64,000 nucleotides of DNA from Leptospira adleri (GCF_002811985.1 NZ_NPDU01000007.1:36589-100588); one strand, 5' to 3'. Counted from the stretch's first letter, positions 1 to 13,211 are shown. Notes: generated from the letters alone by a model not told the origin. Translations and numbers: made by a program.

Positions 1-650
1 ATGAGTGCGTCTCTCGCGGAGGGATCCTTGGTTTTTCCCATTCCCCTCCAGGAAGAGAATTGGATATCCGGATCGTTGGATTTGATCCCTCTAAAAAAAT
101 AATCCAGAGAAGAAGGGGAGCCGATATCGGCTAACGCCTTGTAGGCGGCCTGTCGAACCGCTTCACCGTCCCTTTCGATTACGTGGTGCAAGGTTTTTAC
201 GCCGCCTCGTCCCATTCTTCCTAACGCTAAAACCGCAGCCGCCCGTACTCTCGGGATCGGGTGCGTGAGAGCCATACGATCCAAAGTCTTATAACGTTTT
301 TCGGTTTCCGCGCGAAATATGATAAGAATCCCTTTTTTCAAAGAAAGGTCGTAGTCGATTTCCTGTCTTTCCTTCGGAGTCAGGTCCTTCCTTTTTCTCC
401 GTTCGTAAGAAGAAACACCGTCGGATTCTTCCGTAAGATTTCTCGGATCGTCTACGTTGATTCCGTTGGGATTATTTCCTTCGGAAGCATCGCCGGGCTG
501 AGTCGCCGAATCGTCGGGCGCGTCGACCGTTTGAGGAAGTTTAAATTCTTCCCGAATACGACCTCCGGATTCCGCGTTCGCTACGGAACTCAAAACGCCG
601 AACACTAAAAGACTGAAAAAATACTTTTGAAGTTTAGAATATAAGGACAT
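1..650 (-). CDS. HEAT-repeat exported protein, 3' part outside window
   Basis: The frame is open from an ATG at 648-650 to the window edge, so the C-terminus is missing. The product begins with a short basic stretch and a hydrophobic segment ending in VANA-ES, a good type I signal peptide of about 27 residues. An acidic, Asp/Pro/Asn-rich linker follows, then from about residue 125 repeated helical pairs of HEAT type (for example [15 protein letters not shown], then [15 protein letters not shown]). HEAT arrays are protein-binding scaffolds; the partner is unknown. It is divergent from hflX. Many leptospiral periplasmic HEAT proteins look like this, but I cannot name an orthologue. Confidence 0.8.
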   Translation of the reverse strand, partial: MSLYSKLQKYFFSLLVFGVLSSVANAESGGRIREEFKLPQTVDAPDDSATQPGDASEGNNPNGINVDDPRNLTEESDGVSSYERRKRKDLTPKERQEIDYDLSLKKGILIIFRAETEKRYKTLDRMALTHPIPRVRAAAVLALGRMGRGGVKTLHHVIERDGEAVRQAAYKALADIGSPSSLDYFFRGIKSNDPDIQFSSWRGMGKTKDPSARDAL

Positions 651-817
651 CGGGTACCTTTGAATGGTAAAATTTTTGCTAAGATGCTATTTATAAGTTC
701 GTCCGATTTTTCAGCTTTTTTCTATTTTTTTCCATGACAAGCATGATTTCCGAGGACCGGAATGCTTGACGGAAGACGAGGAACCTGTTAAGTTTTAGCT
801 ATTGGGAGAATTTCTTT

Positions 818-2917
<2,100 letters not shown>

Positions 2918-2920
2918 ATT

Positions 2921-3244
2921 TTATCGCTCCGGATAAAGTTTCCCTTCTCTATATTTCAGTCGGACTTTCTCGCTTGTTTGAAGCTCATCGACTCGATACT
3001 TCCCTCTTAACACAATTTCGATTCTTCCTCTTTGGGGAATCGAACCTTCGTATTTCAGATACGCCCTTCTATGAGAACGTTTTTTTTCAAATTCTACAAC
3101 GTGACCCTTTAGAAAATCATCCAAATTCTCCTGGGAAGAACCGTACGTCAAAAGTTCTTGTTCTTCGCCCGAATCCAGGAATAAGTCCAGATGTTCCCCA
3201 TTCTCCTCAAAATGCAAAGACAAAGTAAAGTCTTTCCAATTCAT
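2921..3244 (-). CDS. Small hypothetical protein downstream of hom
   Basis: A 107-residue charged protein with no signal peptide or membrane segment and predicted mostly beta character (alternating hydrophobic/charged strands such as [10 protein letters not shown] and [10 protein letters not shown]). It is not recognised. It starts 11 bp after the hom stop codon and ends 13 bp before the STAS gene start, so the three probably share a transcript. The ATG lacks a clear Shine-Dalgarno, which fits translational coupling. I cannot assign a function. Confidence 0.65.
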   Translation of the reverse strand: MNWKDFTLSLHFEENGEHLDLFLDSGEEQELLTYGSSQENLDDFLKGHVVEFEKKRSHRRAYLKYEGSIPQRGRIEIVLRGKYRVDELQTSEKVRLKYREGKLYPER

Positions 3245-3255
3245 CCGGAGAATTT

Positions 3256-4545
3256 TTAGAGTTTATCCTCTAATCGAATCGCGACCGAAGCGTGGCGGAT
3301 CAAAGAAAGCCCGTCTATGATCTTCAATGATTTCTTTATATTCTCTTCGGTAGCCGGATGCGTAATCACGACAACTTCGACCGGTTCCTTTTCCGTTTCG
3401 TTCTGTCTTACTGAAGAGATGGAAACTCCGTGATCTCCCAAAACCTTAGAGATTTCGGAAAGAACTCCCGGAAGATCTACGGTCGTAAACCGGAGATAGT
3501 ATCGCACCAAGGAACCGTTCGCTTCGGAGACGCTTGCCGGAGGAAATAAGTTTTTCTCCGGAGCCAAACCTTTGTTTTTTCTCGCTCCGTAATAGAGAAT
3601 ATCCGAAACAACCGAGGAAGCGGTCGGTAAAGAACCGGCGCCCTTTCCTACGAACATTCCAGGACCTGCATATGCGGTTTGATAGTAGATCGCGTTCATC
3701 TCGTTCATGATATTAGCGAACGGATGTTTCACCGGAATCATCACGGGTTGAACTCTTGCTTCCAATTGATCCGAAATTTTTCGAACCAAGCCGAGAAGTT
3801 TGATTCTATAACCGAGCTCGCCTGCAAATTGAATGTCCAACCTGCTAATCTTTGTTATACCTTCGATTTGGACGCTCTGTAAAGGAATTTTTTGCGAGAA
3901 CGCTAAACTTCCTAATATACTAATTTTATGAGCCGTATCGATTCCTTCGACATCGAAGGTCGGATCTTTTTCAGCAAAACCTAATTCCTGCGCGATTCGA
4001 AGCGCTTCCGAATAATCGAGGTGTTCCAATTCCATTTTGGAAAGAATAAAATTCGTTGTGCCGTTTAAGATTCCGTAAAGGGAAAGAAAAGAATCCGAGC
4101 CGAGTCCGGTTTTGATGGAACGGATCACCGGGATCGCTCCTGCGACGGAGGCTTCCATTCCGATTTCCAAACCCTTTTCCCGTGCAAGGGAGAAAAGTTC
4201 TTCTCCTCTTTGAGATAGGAGCGCCTTGTTTGCTGTGATAACGGTTTTTCCGTTTTTCAAAGATTCGCTTACGATCGTATAAGCGACGTCGGTTCCGCCA
4301 ACGAGTTCCAAAACCATATCGATCTCAGGATCGGAAATGATTTTATGAAAGTCGGATTCTAATTTGCAATTTGGGAAGTTGAGTAATTCTTTTTTGATTT
4401 TATCGGGAGTTCTGGTGGAGACCGAGGAAAGAATCAGATCCAGACCGTATTTCTCGCGATACGCGGCGCTTTCTTTTTTGAGAATTTCGAGAACCCCGGA
4501 CCCGACGGTTCCGGCACCAATCAATCCGATTCGAATGCGTTCCAT
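3256..4545 (-). CDS. hom: Homoserine dehydrogenase
   Basis: Catalyses NAD(P)H-dependent reduction of aspartate semialdehyde to homoserine, the branch point to threonine and methionine. A Rossmann motif GAGTVGSG lies at residues 10-17. The catalytic domain contains [17 protein letters not shown] with the conserved lysine, and [15 protein letters not shown] motifs follow. A C-terminal ACT domain (about residues 350-425, [19 protein letters not shown]) implies allosteric control, typically by threonine. At 429 residues the length is normal for the monofunctional enzyme. Neighbouring thrB/thrC genes are absent; two small genes follow in the same direction. Confidence 0.95.
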   Translation of the reverse strand: MERIRIGLIGAGTVGSGVLEILKKESAAYREKYGLDLILSSVSTRTPDKIKKELLNFPNCKLESDFHKIISDPEIDMVLELVGGTDVAYTIVSESLKNGKTVITANKALLSQRGEELFSLAREKGLEIGMEASVAGAIPVIRSIKTGLGSDSFLSLYGILNGTTNFILSKMELEHLDYSEALRIAQELGFAEKDPTFDVEGIDTAHKISILGSLAFSQKIPLQSVQIEGITKISRLDIQFAGELGYRIKLLGLVRKISDQLEARVQPVMIPVKHPFANIMNEMNAIYYQTAYAGPGMFVGKGAGSLPTASSVVSDILYYGARKNKGLAPEKNLFPPASVSEANGSLVRYYLRFTTVDLPGVLSEISKVLGDHGVSISSVRQNETEKEPVEVVVITHPATEENIKKSLKIIDGLSLIRHASVAIRLEDKL

Positions 4546-4681
4546 GGATTACCATCTTCGAAATTTGCGGGGAAGATTCACTCAATTTTCATTCGAAAAG
4601 GGATCGTTCCGGGAAGGATTGAAATTTTAATTTACAACATTTCATTTCTCTGGTACGAATCAAAGATAAGTTTTTAAATCC

Positions 4682-5324
<643 letters not shown>

Positions 5325-5468
5325 GCTCCTCGGTCGAAATCCGAAAGGGGCAGATCATCTCTTTCGGAAAACTTTTTTCCGTATTCCATGCCACTTTTCA
5401 AACTTCGATAAAATTCTTCCTCTTCAAAGAAACAATTTAAAAAGAATCCAGAACGATAGGACTTCCTC

Positions 5469-6731
5469 ATGATAAAAAAAATTTCCGGTAGAATCGTAAC
5501 ACACGAACAAGATTTTCATGGGACGGTCGAATGGGATTCTTCCAGCGGATTGATCCGTTCCGTTCTTGTGGGATTGGACGTAGACAAAGAGGAAACAAAG
5601 GAAGAAGTTTGGTATGATCCGAACGAAACCGTGATTTTTCCCGGTTTCGGCGATATTCATATTCACGCAAGGGAAGACGAGAGCGGAAAACATACTTATA
5701 AAGAGGATTTTCTTTCCGCGAGCGCGGCCGCCATCAACGGAGGAGTGATTCATGTCGCCGATATGCCGAACAATCCGGTTCCTCCGGTCGACGAGGAAAG
5801 TTATTTAAAAAAAAGAAAACTCGCGGACAAATCTCCGATTCACATAACGTTGTACGCCGGAATCGGGCCGAACACGAAGCCGTTAAAACGGTCCGTTCCT
5901 TATAAGGTTTTTATGGGTCCGAGCATCGGAGAACTTTTCTTTCATAACAACCAAGCCTTGGAAGAAACGATCCGCAATTATGAAGGCGAGAATATCAGCT
6001 TTCATTGTGAGGATCCTGAAATTTTGGAAAAACATCAGGACGAAATTTTACACGAAGATCGTCGTCCGGCGGAAGCCGAAACCATGGCGACCGACTTTGC
6101 CTTGTATCTGATCGAAAAATACAAACTCAGAGGAAAACTCTGTCATTATTCGACTGGAGACGGTTTGGAAAAAATCAAAGCCGCAAAGAAGAAGGGATTG
6201 AAGCTCACGTGCGAAGTGACCCCGACTCATTTATTCTTCGACAAATCGATGTTAACCGAAGAGAATCGGAATTGGTTCCAGATGAATCCTCCTCTTAGAG
6301 GAAAAGAAGATCGTGAGAGAATGTTGGAAGGCGTTAAAGAAGGTTGGATCGACTATTTGGCGACCGATCACGCGCCCCACAGTATCGAGGAAAAACAAAA
6401 GGGAACGAGCGGGATTTCCCAATTGGATACATATTCACTTTTTGTAACATGGTTGATTCTAAAAGCGGGAGTCGATTTAAAAACGATCGCCAAGATCTGC
6501 GCCAAGAATCCGGGAGATTTTGTAAACGAATATCTCCCGGAAAAATACGGAAAAGGATTCGGAAAAATCGAAACCGGTTATGCCGCCAATTTTACCGTTC
6601 TGAATTTGAAAAAGCCGAAGACCTTTGAGAAAAAAGAAATCAAAAGTAAATCGGGATGGTCTCCGTTTGAAAACTTTACGTTTCCCGGTTCGATTGAAGC
6701 GGTTTATTTTATGGGAAGTTCCATTCGATAA
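5469..6731 (+). CDS. pyrC: Dihydroorotase-family amidohydrolase
   Basis: Third step of de novo pyrimidine synthesis: reversible cyclisation of carbamoyl-aspartate to dihydroorotate. The metal motif HIHARED is at residues 64-70, a Lys near 146 (KVFMGPS) is a candidate for carbamylation, FHCED lies further on, and the catalytic-Asp segment TDHAPHS is near 298-304. The length (420) fits class I dihydroorotase. AGGAC 8 nt before the ATG supports the start. No other pyr genes adjoin, so a related cyclic amidohydrolase is the alternative; the HxH-ARE and TDHAPH signatures favour dihydroorotase. Confidence 0.85.
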   Translation: MIKKISGRIVTHEQDFHGTVEWDSSSGLIRSVLVGLDVDKEETKEEVWYDPNETVIFPGFGDIHIHAREDESGKHTYKEDFLSASAAAINGGVIHVADMPNNPVPPVDEESYLKKRKLADKSPIHITLYAGIGPNTKPLKRSVPYKVFMGPSIGELFFHNNQALEETIRNYEGENISFHCEDPEILEKHQDEILHEDRRPAEAETMATDFALYLIEKYKLRGKLCHYSTGDGLEKIKAAKKKGLKLTCEVTPTHLFFDKSMLTEENRNWFQMNPPLRGKEDRERMLEGVKEGWIDYLATDHAPHSIEEKQKGTSGISQLDTYSLFVTWLILKAGVDLKTIAKICAKNPGDFVNEYLPEKYGKGFGKIETGYAANFTVLNLKKPKTFEKKEIKSKSGWSPFENFTFPGSIEAVYFMGSSIR

Positions 6732-6842
6732 ATCAAAAATTGTTTTTCCGTCGGAATTCCGACAAAATGCGAGAAGAAGAATTTTTCTTGGCAGAATGCA
6801 ATTTCTGTGATAGAGACAAATCTCTCAATTCGTTCCCGCGGA

Positions 6843-6911
6843 CCCGCCTCCACCACCCTAACTCGGGCGGGGCGCGCGACTTTTACGGAGGACTGTCGTA
6901 GTTACGACGGG
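6843..6911. repeat. Dispersed intergenic repeat, copy A
   Basis: About 70 bp between pyrC and the GNAT gene. It carries GGGGCGCGC, then TTTTACGG, then GTCGTAGTTACGAC, a 6-bp hairpin with a GT loop. A second diverged copy in the opposite orientation lies at 22792-22862. Neither copy encodes anything convincing. Confidence 0.75.
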
Positions 6912-6972
6912 TTTTGTCCAGTTCTCTTTTTTAAAGTTTCCTTTCCTTTTTTTCTTAAAAACTTCCGCTGAA

Positions 6973-7713
6973 TCAGCTCCAATGACGAAGAAGCATCGCT
7001 TTTTGAAAGCCGAGTTTTTCGTAGATCCCTTTTCCCATTTCCGTTGCATGTAAAATTATAATTCCGGAAAATTCTTTTCTAAGTTCTTCCAAGATACTTT
7101 GAACCAAAATGGACGCGTAACCGAATCCTCTCTGCGCCGATTCTGTCGTGATCGAATAAAGTCCGAAGGATTTTCCGTTGAAGAACGTCATTCCCGTTGT
7201 AACCATCGTTTGATCTATAAAACCTCCGAAGATACGAAAGGAATCCCGATTCAGCAATTTTAGATATAAATTTTCGCGATCGTCCGATCCAAAGGAAACG
7301 TTTACGATTTTAAGCCAGGTTCTTAATTCTTCATCGCTTTCTATTTTTCTAATATTATAATTATCAACTATAGAATTTTTGGAGGAAAAAAACGGATCTC
7401 CCGATAAATACATCCCCCATTGTTTGTTGCAGTCCTCGTATCCGAGTTCCTCAAGAACGGTTTCATGATCGCGGGAATCCAAGAAATCGAGCACAGCCGA
7501 TCGATAACCTTCTTCTCTCAGCGTTTGAATTTCCTCTTTTAAAGAAGCGGAAGAAAGAGTCTCTTTTAAAACGATTCTTGTAAACCAATCCGAATCCGCG
7601 TTGGAATAAAAAACAAAATTTTTACGATCCAAAATCGGGGACCCGATCAGATCGGAAAGAACACGGTGTAAATCCGTATAATTTTTCGTAATTTCGAAAA
7701 GGTCCGAATTCAT
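6973..7713 (-). CDS. GNAT-family acetyltransferase
   Basis: 246 residues. The C-terminal half carries a GNAT fold with the acetyl-CoA loop QRGFGYAS near residues 194-201, followed by the helix ILVQSILEELRKE. The N-terminal half is a less conserved acyltransferase-like domain, an architecture seen in two-domain GNATs. The substrate is unknown. The ATG is 2 bp after the stop of the patatin gene, so it is the last cistron of a cutA-patatin-GNAT operon. Confidence 0.85.
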   Translation of the reverse strand: MNSDLFEITKNYTDLHRVLSDLIGSPILDRKNFVFYSNADSDWFTRIVLKETLSSASLKEEIQTLREEGYRSAVLDFLDSRDHETVLEELGYEDCNKQWGMYLSGDPFFSSKNSIVDNYNIRKIESDEELRTWLKIVNVSFGSDDRENLYLKLLNRDSFRIFGGFIDQTMVTTGMTFFNGKSFGLYSITTESAQRGFGYASILVQSILEELRKEFSGIIILHATEMGKGIYEKLGFQKAMLLRHWS

Positions 7714-7715
7714 AA

Positions 7716-8552
7716 TTACGCGGGTGATAGAATTTTTTTCTTCCAGTGATGAGCGTTCTTTCTTCCTTCTTCCAGCGCTTCCTTTCCGTGTTTGAGTTGG
7801 TTCGCGTCGATGTAAGGAGTTACGGTTTCGATTCTAAGAATCTGTTTTTTATACTGCTTGGCCAGCATTTCCTTTAGTTCTCTGGTTTCGTTCTCAATGA
7901 TTTGAACTGAAGAATGAAACGCGCGGATCATCGCTCTTTCCGAATGTCCTTTTTTTGTGCGAACGCTATGTACGACGATTTTACGGATCGATTTATCTAG
8001 GATCAATTCTTTGATCGGTTCCTGATCGGCGACTCCTCCGTCTATGAATTCTTCTTCGCCTAACTTTTGTATTTCGAACAAAAAAGGAAACGTCATCGAA
8101 GCGAGAATTTGATCGATCAGATCTCCTTTGGTTTTGAGTTCCCGAATCTGCTTCGTGATGTTTGAAACCGAAACTCCCATCGGAATCGGAAGGTCTTCGA
8201 TCTTCTTGTGACCTAAATGCGGTTTTAATAATTCTTTGATTTTTTTTCCGGAAAGAATTCCAGAATAATTTTTAAGACCTTTTCGAATGGGCTTTACAAA
8301 ATTTGTGATCAGATTCCCTTCCCAGAAATCTTTTTTCTTTAAGTTTAGAATCAAGTTCGTCATTTCCTCGGAGGGAACGCCCGCGGCGACTAACGAACCG
8401 ATCAAGGCCCCAGAGCTGCAACCGGTGATCTTTGAAGGATGAAATCCTATTTCGGACAAACCCTTTGCAAAACCTGCGTGGGCGTAAAAACCGAAAAAAG
8501 CGGAGTTAAAGGTGAGGGCGGTAAATTTTTGTTTAACGTGTATCTGAATCAT
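7716..8552 (-). CDS. Patatin-like phospholipase with atypical N-terminus
   Basis: 278 residues. The nucleophile elbow is GCSSG (Ser46) and the second dyad residue is in FIDGGVAD (Asp near 172), so the Ser-Asp dyad of patatin lipases is complete. The Gly-rich oxyanion-hole loop normally preceding it (GGGxRG) is replaced by SAFFGFYAHAGF. I believe this wording recurs in a distinct patatin subfamily, so it may be a real variant and not decay. It is expected to hydrolyse lipid acyl esters in the cytoplasm or at the inner membrane. It is the middle gene of a three-gene operon. Confidence 0.85.
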   Translation of the reverse strand: MIQIHVKQKFTALTFNSAFFGFYAHAGFAKGLSEIGFHPSKITGCSSGALIGSLVAAGVPSEEMTNLILNLKKKDFWEGNLITNFVKPIRKGLKNYSGILSGKKIKELLKPHLGHKKIEDLPIPMGVSVSNITKQIRELKTKGDLIDQILASMTFPFLFEIQKLGEEEFIDGGVADQEPIKELILDKSIRKIVVHSVRTKKGHSERAMIRAFHSSVQIIENETRELKEMLAKQYKKQILRIETVTPYIDANQLKHGKEALEEGRKNAHHWKKKILSPA

Positions 8553-8573
8553 ATTATTTTTATTTAATGTATT

Positions 8574-8894
8574 TTATTCCGGAATGATTTCTCCGAACAT
8601 CCAGTTGAAATAATCCTTATTTCCTTCCAATAAGGGAAGGCTAACCACGCAGGGGACCGAGTAACTGTGAAGAGATTTGACTCTCAGAGTCAGTTCGGTC
8701 ATCAGTTCGCTTTTGGTCTTTACGATTAGGACTGCTTCGTTGTCTACGACCAACTTTTTTTCCCAGTGATAAATTGACTTCATCTTTGGAAGAATGTTCG
8801 CACAGGCAGCCAGTCTTTCTTCCACAAGAGTTTTCCCTATCTTCAGGGCTTCTTTTTCATTCTTCGCGGTAATATATACGAGCCTTGGTTCCAT
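8574..8894 (-). CDS. cutA: Divalent-cation tolerance protein CutA
   Basis: 106 residues, the normal CutA1 length, forming a PII-like ferredoxin fold that assembles into trimers. Family motifs seen are VYITAKNEKEALKIG, EERLAACANI, IYHWEKK, VLIVKTKSE and the C-terminal YFNWM. It is historically linked to copper tolerance, but its real role is unsettled. First gene of the cutA-patatin-GNAT operon; it is divergent from the OmpA-domain gene. Confidence 0.93.
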   Translation of the reverse strand: MEPRLVYITAKNEKEALKIGKTLVEERLAACANILPKMKSIYHWEKKLVVDNEAVLIVKTKSELMTELTLRVKSLHSYSVPCVVSLPLLEGNKDYFNWMFGEIIPE

Positions 8895-9012
8895 AGAATT
8901 CTAATTTTATTTTTCGTCAGAATCGCCGTTTTTTTCCGAGAGTTTTTTGGTCTTTTCTCATGTTTTAGAGAATTCTTACGAAACTAAAAGTATGAAGGAA
9001 ATTTTTAAAACT

Positions 9013-10377
9013 ATGAATACTGAAATCTTCGGCAAAAATTTCCTTCGTAAACCGCAATACTTCATTCTTCTTTTTATGTTCTTTGTGCTCGGGCCTCTTA
9101 CGTCCGAAGAGCCTGAGAAAGTTCTCTTTCGTTGGAAGTTGACTCCGGGCGAAACCGTGGAGTTAAACGAATATCACAGGGTTCAGTTGGTAAGTCAGGG
9201 AAGAAAAATCAAAAGAGAGGATAAGAATCGAATTCTATTGGAAACCTTATCCTGCGAAAAACAATCCTGTCTTCTGGACGGATTCTTCGATACTTACAGT
9301 CGTTTTCCCGAAGTCGATCCTGCTTTTCGAAAAGACAAAACTTATAAGAGCCAATTTCAAATCACGGAGATAGGTCAATATAAGGTTCCTCAAGAATACA
9401 GTATGCCTAATCTTCGTTCGCTGCCGAGCTTTTCAGAAAGACCGGTTGCGATCGGAGAAGAATGGACGCAACCCGCAACGGAAAGTTTTCAATTTCCCGG
9501 CGGAAGAGTTATGATCACGGTCTTAGCAAAGTATAAGTATCACGGACAAGATCAATGGCAGTTTCAAAAACTCTCCGGTGTTGCCGACCGTATAGAATAC
9601 AATTATACTCTTTACTATGATTCTCAAATGGGTCAAGAAGGAGTTCCTCTTAAAATTTACGGATTCGCAAGAGGAATGGTTTACTTTGATCGAAACTTGG
9701 GACTTCCACAGTATAAAAGAGTGCAACTGGCTTACACCTTCGTTTATCAAAACGGAATAGCGCAAGAGATGTCTTTCGATATCCACGGAGTTTATCGCAA
9801 AGACGTGAAGTTGACGGATAACGATAAGGATAAGTTTGCGGAAGAGATCAGAAAAATTCTCGGAGGAGAACTTCCAACCGGAATCGAACACGGAAAAGAT
9901 TCGGTTAAGAATTCGAAACGACCGCCCGGTCGTGAAAGTCTGAATTGGCCCGAAGAGGAAGACAATCATACGCGTCCGCAGAATGAAAAACCGTCCGGAC
10001 CTCCCGTAGAAATTCGAAGGACGGAAGAAGGAATCGCTATTTCTTTGAACTCGGTTCTTTTTGATTACAACAGTTCCGAACTCAAAGACGAAGCGAAACA
10101 AGAATTGGAAAAGATCGCTTCCGTTCTAAAAAAATACGGCGATCGAGAAATTAGAATCAGCGGCCATACCGATAACTCAGGCGGAGAAGAATACAACCGC
10201 AAACTTTCCAGAGAAAGGGCGCTTTCCGTCTTAAAAGAACTTCGGGACAAACAAGGTCTGGAAGAAAAGAGGTTGTCTTACGAAGGTTATGGAAAGAGTA
10301 AGCCTATCGCCGATAATACGACGATCCAGGGAAGACAAAAGAATCGTCGCGTGGACATTACTATCGTCATGGAATGA
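9013..10377 (+). CDS. OmpA-domain envelope protein
   Basis: About 454 residues from ATG 9013, which follows a GAAGGAA at 8995-9000; an in-frame ATG at 8992 and a TTG at 8947 are alternatives. A hydrophobic signal segment (YFILLFMFFVLGPLTSEE) is followed by a large beta-rich domain of unknown family, a Pro/Asn/Glu-rich linker near residue 300, and a C-terminal OmpA/MotB peptidoglycan-binding domain: LFDYNSSEL, ISGHTDNSG, SRERALSVL and GRQKNRRVDI. The domain anchors the protein to murein. Confidence 0.85.
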   Translation: MNTEIFGKNFLRKPQYFILLFMFFVLGPLTSEEPEKVLFRWKLTPGETVELNEYHRVQLVSQGRKIKREDKNRILLETLSCEKQSCLLDGFFDTYSRFPEVDPAFRKDKTYKSQFQITEIGQYKVPQEYSMPNLRSLPSFSERPVAIGEEWTQPATESFQFPGGRVMITVLAKYKYHGQDQWQFQKLSGVADRIEYNYTLYYDSQMGQEGVPLKIYGFARGMVYFDRNLGLPQYKRVQLAYTFVYQNGIAQEMSFDIHGVYRKDVKLTDNDKDKFAEEIRKILGGELPTGIEHGKDSVKNSKRPPGRESLNWPEEEDNHTRPQNEKPSGPPVEIRRTEEGIAISLNSVLFDYNSSELKDEAKQELEKIASVLKKYGDREIRISGHTDNSGGEEYNRKLSRERALSVLKELRDKQGLEEKRLSYEGYGKSKPIADNTTIQGRQKNRRVDITIVME

Positions 10378-10601
10378 AGTTCGTAATTTAGATTCGAATT
10401 GAAAGACGCCGAAGAACAAAGGTTCAAAAGTGATGATCTACGTTCTTCTCGGCTAACAAAATCAATGCGACCTCCGATTTTTGTAAATTATTTATCGATT
10501 TGATTCGAATTTGAACGGTTTGAATTTCTTATACTCCGGGTCTATTAATTCTTGCAAATTCTGAATTCAAAATTATCTAAGACGCTTCGGTGGAAGCAAA
10601 G

Positions 10602-13211
10602 GTGAATAACGGTATTACAAAAAAGACTACTTCCTTTCGGTATCGACTTCTCTTATCAATTTTGTTATTCGTATCCGTCGAGCTTTTTGCCTTTCCTACG
10701 GTTCTTACTAAGGATTGGAAACTTTCAGTCGGTAAAAACGTAAGTCTTTTCGAGGACGATCCGAGTTGGAAAAAAATTGACTCGCTTCCGATTTCCAAAG
10801 AGTTGCTTCGAAGTTTTTCTTTCCCGGAGGATTCTCCGCATACCGTAACGCTCCTGAAAAAAATAGAAATTTCCAAATCCGAAATCGAAGAATTGAACGC
10901 AGACGGTCTTTCCGTACACTTTCCGTTATTCACAAACGTTTACGAAGTTTTCTTTAACGGTCATAAGGTGGGCGAGGGGGGACTGGTTTCCGGGGGAAGG
11001 ATTTTAAAAAACGGATTTAGAAGACACATAATTATTAGTATTCCCGAAGATAAGGTTCGAATCGGTAAAAATGAAATCAGAGCGGTGCTTTCTGCGGATC
11101 CCGGCGAGGAACTGGATGCTTACGCGAGTTTTGATTCCACTCCTCCGCTTTTAGATCTTCAATCTCGAAACGCATCTATTCTTTCGGAACGTTCTACGTT
11201 GATGCTTTTGTTTTTATATCTTTTCGTCGGCTTTTATCATTCTCTTTTTTACTTTAAACGTCCTCAAGAGAAGTATAATCTTTTCTTCGGACTCTTCTCT
11301 ATTCTTCTTTCTGCATATATTTATCTGCGAAGCAATTCCGTGTACGAGTTAAATCTGGATCCTTTTCTCCAGATGAAAATAGAATACATGGTAGTTTTCA
11401 ACATACCGACTTTCTTTTTGTTGTTCTTGGATACGTTTTTCGAATCGAAGATCAGCTCTATTTCCCGCTTTTATCAGTTTTTCGCCGTCGCTCTCGCCTC
11501 GTTGATTCCGTTTTCAAGTAGAATTATTTGTACAACTCTTCTCCAGATATGGCAGTTTTCGATTTTTGTGTTCGTACTATATTCTTTATTCATTATGTTT
11601 CGCGCGCTTATCAGAAGGAATCAGGATTCTGTTCGTCTTTTTGCGGGGTTTATCATTTTGATCGCATCCGCGGTAGCCGATTTGATCGGTTCCATGCAGT
11701 TATTTCCGTGGTTCGAAAATTATGGACTTCTAAAATACGGATTTTTTACGTTCGAGCTCGGGATCGTATTTATTCTCGCGAATCGTTTTCTGAGAGTTCA
11801 CAACGAAGTGGAAGAATTGAATCTGGATCTTGATCAAAAAGTAAAAGAAAGAACGGGTCAATTGCAGGACACTCTCAGCCAGATTCAAGAATTAAAGATT
11901 CAACAGGACGGAGATTATTTTTTGACGTCACTTCTGCTGGATCCGTTAATCCGACATCATCTTCAAAACGATTTTATCACTTTGGAAGGTTTCAGCCGTC
12001 AGAAAAAACATTTCGAATTCAAGCAGTGGAAAAAGGAAATCGGCGGAGATATCATCATCGCGGACGAATTGACTTTAAAAAATCGAAGGTATCTCGTTTT
12101 TGTAAACGGCGACGCTATGGGGAAATCCATTCAGGGCGCCGGAGGGGCCTTGGTCTTAGGGGTTGTATTCCGTTCCTTCCTCTCTAGGACGAAAACGGTT
12201 TCCTCTTATAAATCAAAACCTCCCGAGGTCTGGCTCAAAGACTGTTTTTCCGAACTCCAAAATATATTCGAGTCTTTCGACGGTTCCATGTTGATTTCAG
12301 TCGTGCTCGGTTTGGTCGATTTAGAATCCGGAATCCTCTACTTCTTAAACGCGGAACATCCGTGGACGGTTCTCTACAGGGACGGAGTCGCTTCGTTTAT
12401 CGAAGATAAATTAGAACTTCGTAAAATAGGAATCACCGGTTTGGAAAGTAAGATGAAGGTGAAAACTTTCTTTTTGGAAAAAGGCGATTCCATATTTATC
12501 GGATCGGACGGAAGGGACGACCTTTTATTGGGAATCGATTCGGACGGAATCAGATTGATAAACGAAGACGAATCTCAATTCTTAAAACGGATCGAAGAAT
12601 CCAGAGGGGATTTGGGACTTGTAGTTCAGTCGCTCCGGAATTTCGGAGAACTCACGGACGATTTGAGTATCGTCAAACTTTCTTATCTAAAAGAGCCGGT
12701 TCGTTTTCATCCTTTCGAAAAACTAAATTCGGAAACGTTTCCTGATACGTCTTATCTCAAATATTTGGAATCCGAGAATTGGGAAGGGGCCGCTTCCTAT
12801 CTGGAGGATTTGCAAATAAAAAACAAAAACGTTCTCATTCCAGCGGCGTTTAAAAAGGAGCTCGCTAGAGTATATTATAAAATTGAAAAGTATGAAGAGG
12901 CCCTATCGATTTTCGAGAAACTCATTTCCGATTTTCCGGAAGACGTGGAGAATATGTTCATAGCTTCTCTGATTTACAAAAAATTCAATCGTTATCGTCA
13001 GGCCGTGGAATTGGGTGAACGTGTGATGCTGCGCGAACCTGAATTCTTAAATAACGTTGCTCACCTCGCCGAATCCTATCTTTTTATTCACAAACGGGAA
13101 ACGACGATACAACTTCTCGAAAAAGTGGATCAACTCGATCCGACGAACTCTCACGCAAAAAGAATAAGAATTCGGCTTAATCAACCCGTTCCCGATCACA
13201 GGAACGGTTAA
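10602..13211 (+). CDS. 7TM sensor - SpoIIE (PP2C) phosphatase with C-terminal TPRs
   Basis: About 869 residues. The order is signal segment (LLLSILLFVSVELFAFP), an extracellular beta-sandwich domain (to about 180), roughly seven hydrophobic helices (190-390), a coiled coil (LDQKVKERTGQLQDTL), a PP2C/SpoIIE domain and TPR-like repeats near the C-terminus. PP2C metal ligands are present: IGGDIIIAD, NGDAMGKS, SDGRDD and LTDDLSI. NAEHPW replaces the usual NAGHPP. It should dephosphorylate a STAS-type antagonist. The start is uncertain: GTG 10602 or GTG 10590. The 3' end overlaps the convergent gene by 4 bp. Confidence 0.85.
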   Translation: MNNGITKKTTSFRYRLLLSILLFVSVELFAFPTVLTKDWKLSVGKNVSLFEDDPSWKKIDSLPISKELLRSFSFPEDSPHTVTLLKKIEISKSEIEELNADGLSVHFPLFTNVYEVFFNGHKVGEGGLVSGGRILKNGFRRHIIISIPEDKVRIGKNEIRAVLSADPGEELDAYASFDSTPPLLDLQSRNASILSERSTLMLLFLYLFVGFYHSLFYFKRPQEKYNLFFGLFSILLSAYIYLRSNSVYELNLDPFLQMKIEYMVVFNIPTFFLLFLDTFFESKISSISRFYQFFAVALASLIPFSSRIICTTLLQIWQFSIFVFVLYSLFIMFRALIRRNQDSVRLFAGFIILIASAVADLIGSMQLFPWFENYGLLKYGFFTFELGIVFILANRFLRVHNEVEELNLDLDQKVKERTGQLQDTLSQIQELKIQQDGDYFLTSLLLDPLIRHHLQNDFITLEGFSRQKKHFEFKQWKKEIGGDIIIADELTLKNRRYLVFVNGDAMGKSIQGAGGALVLGVVFRSFLSRTKTVSSYKSKPPEVWLKDCFSELQNIFESFDGSMLISVVLGLVDLESGILYFLNAEHPWTVLYRDGVASFIEDKLELRKIGITGLESKMKVKTFFLEKGDSIFIGSDGRDDLLLGIDSDGIRLINEDESQFLKRIEESRGDLGLVVQSLRNFGELTDDLSIVKLSYLKEPVRFHPFEKLNSETFPDTSYLKYLESENWEGAASYLEDLQIKNKNVLIPAAFKKELARVYYKIEKYEEALSIFEKLISDFPEDVENMFIASLIYKKFNRYRQAVELGERVMLREPEFLNNVAHLAESYLFIHKRETTIQLLEKVDQLDPTNSHAKRIRIRLNQPVPDHRNG

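Noticed and set aside
261..608. Plus-strand ORF of 115 codons
   Set aside because: It lies on the opposite strand of the HEAT-repeat gene, which has a signal peptide and clear repeats.
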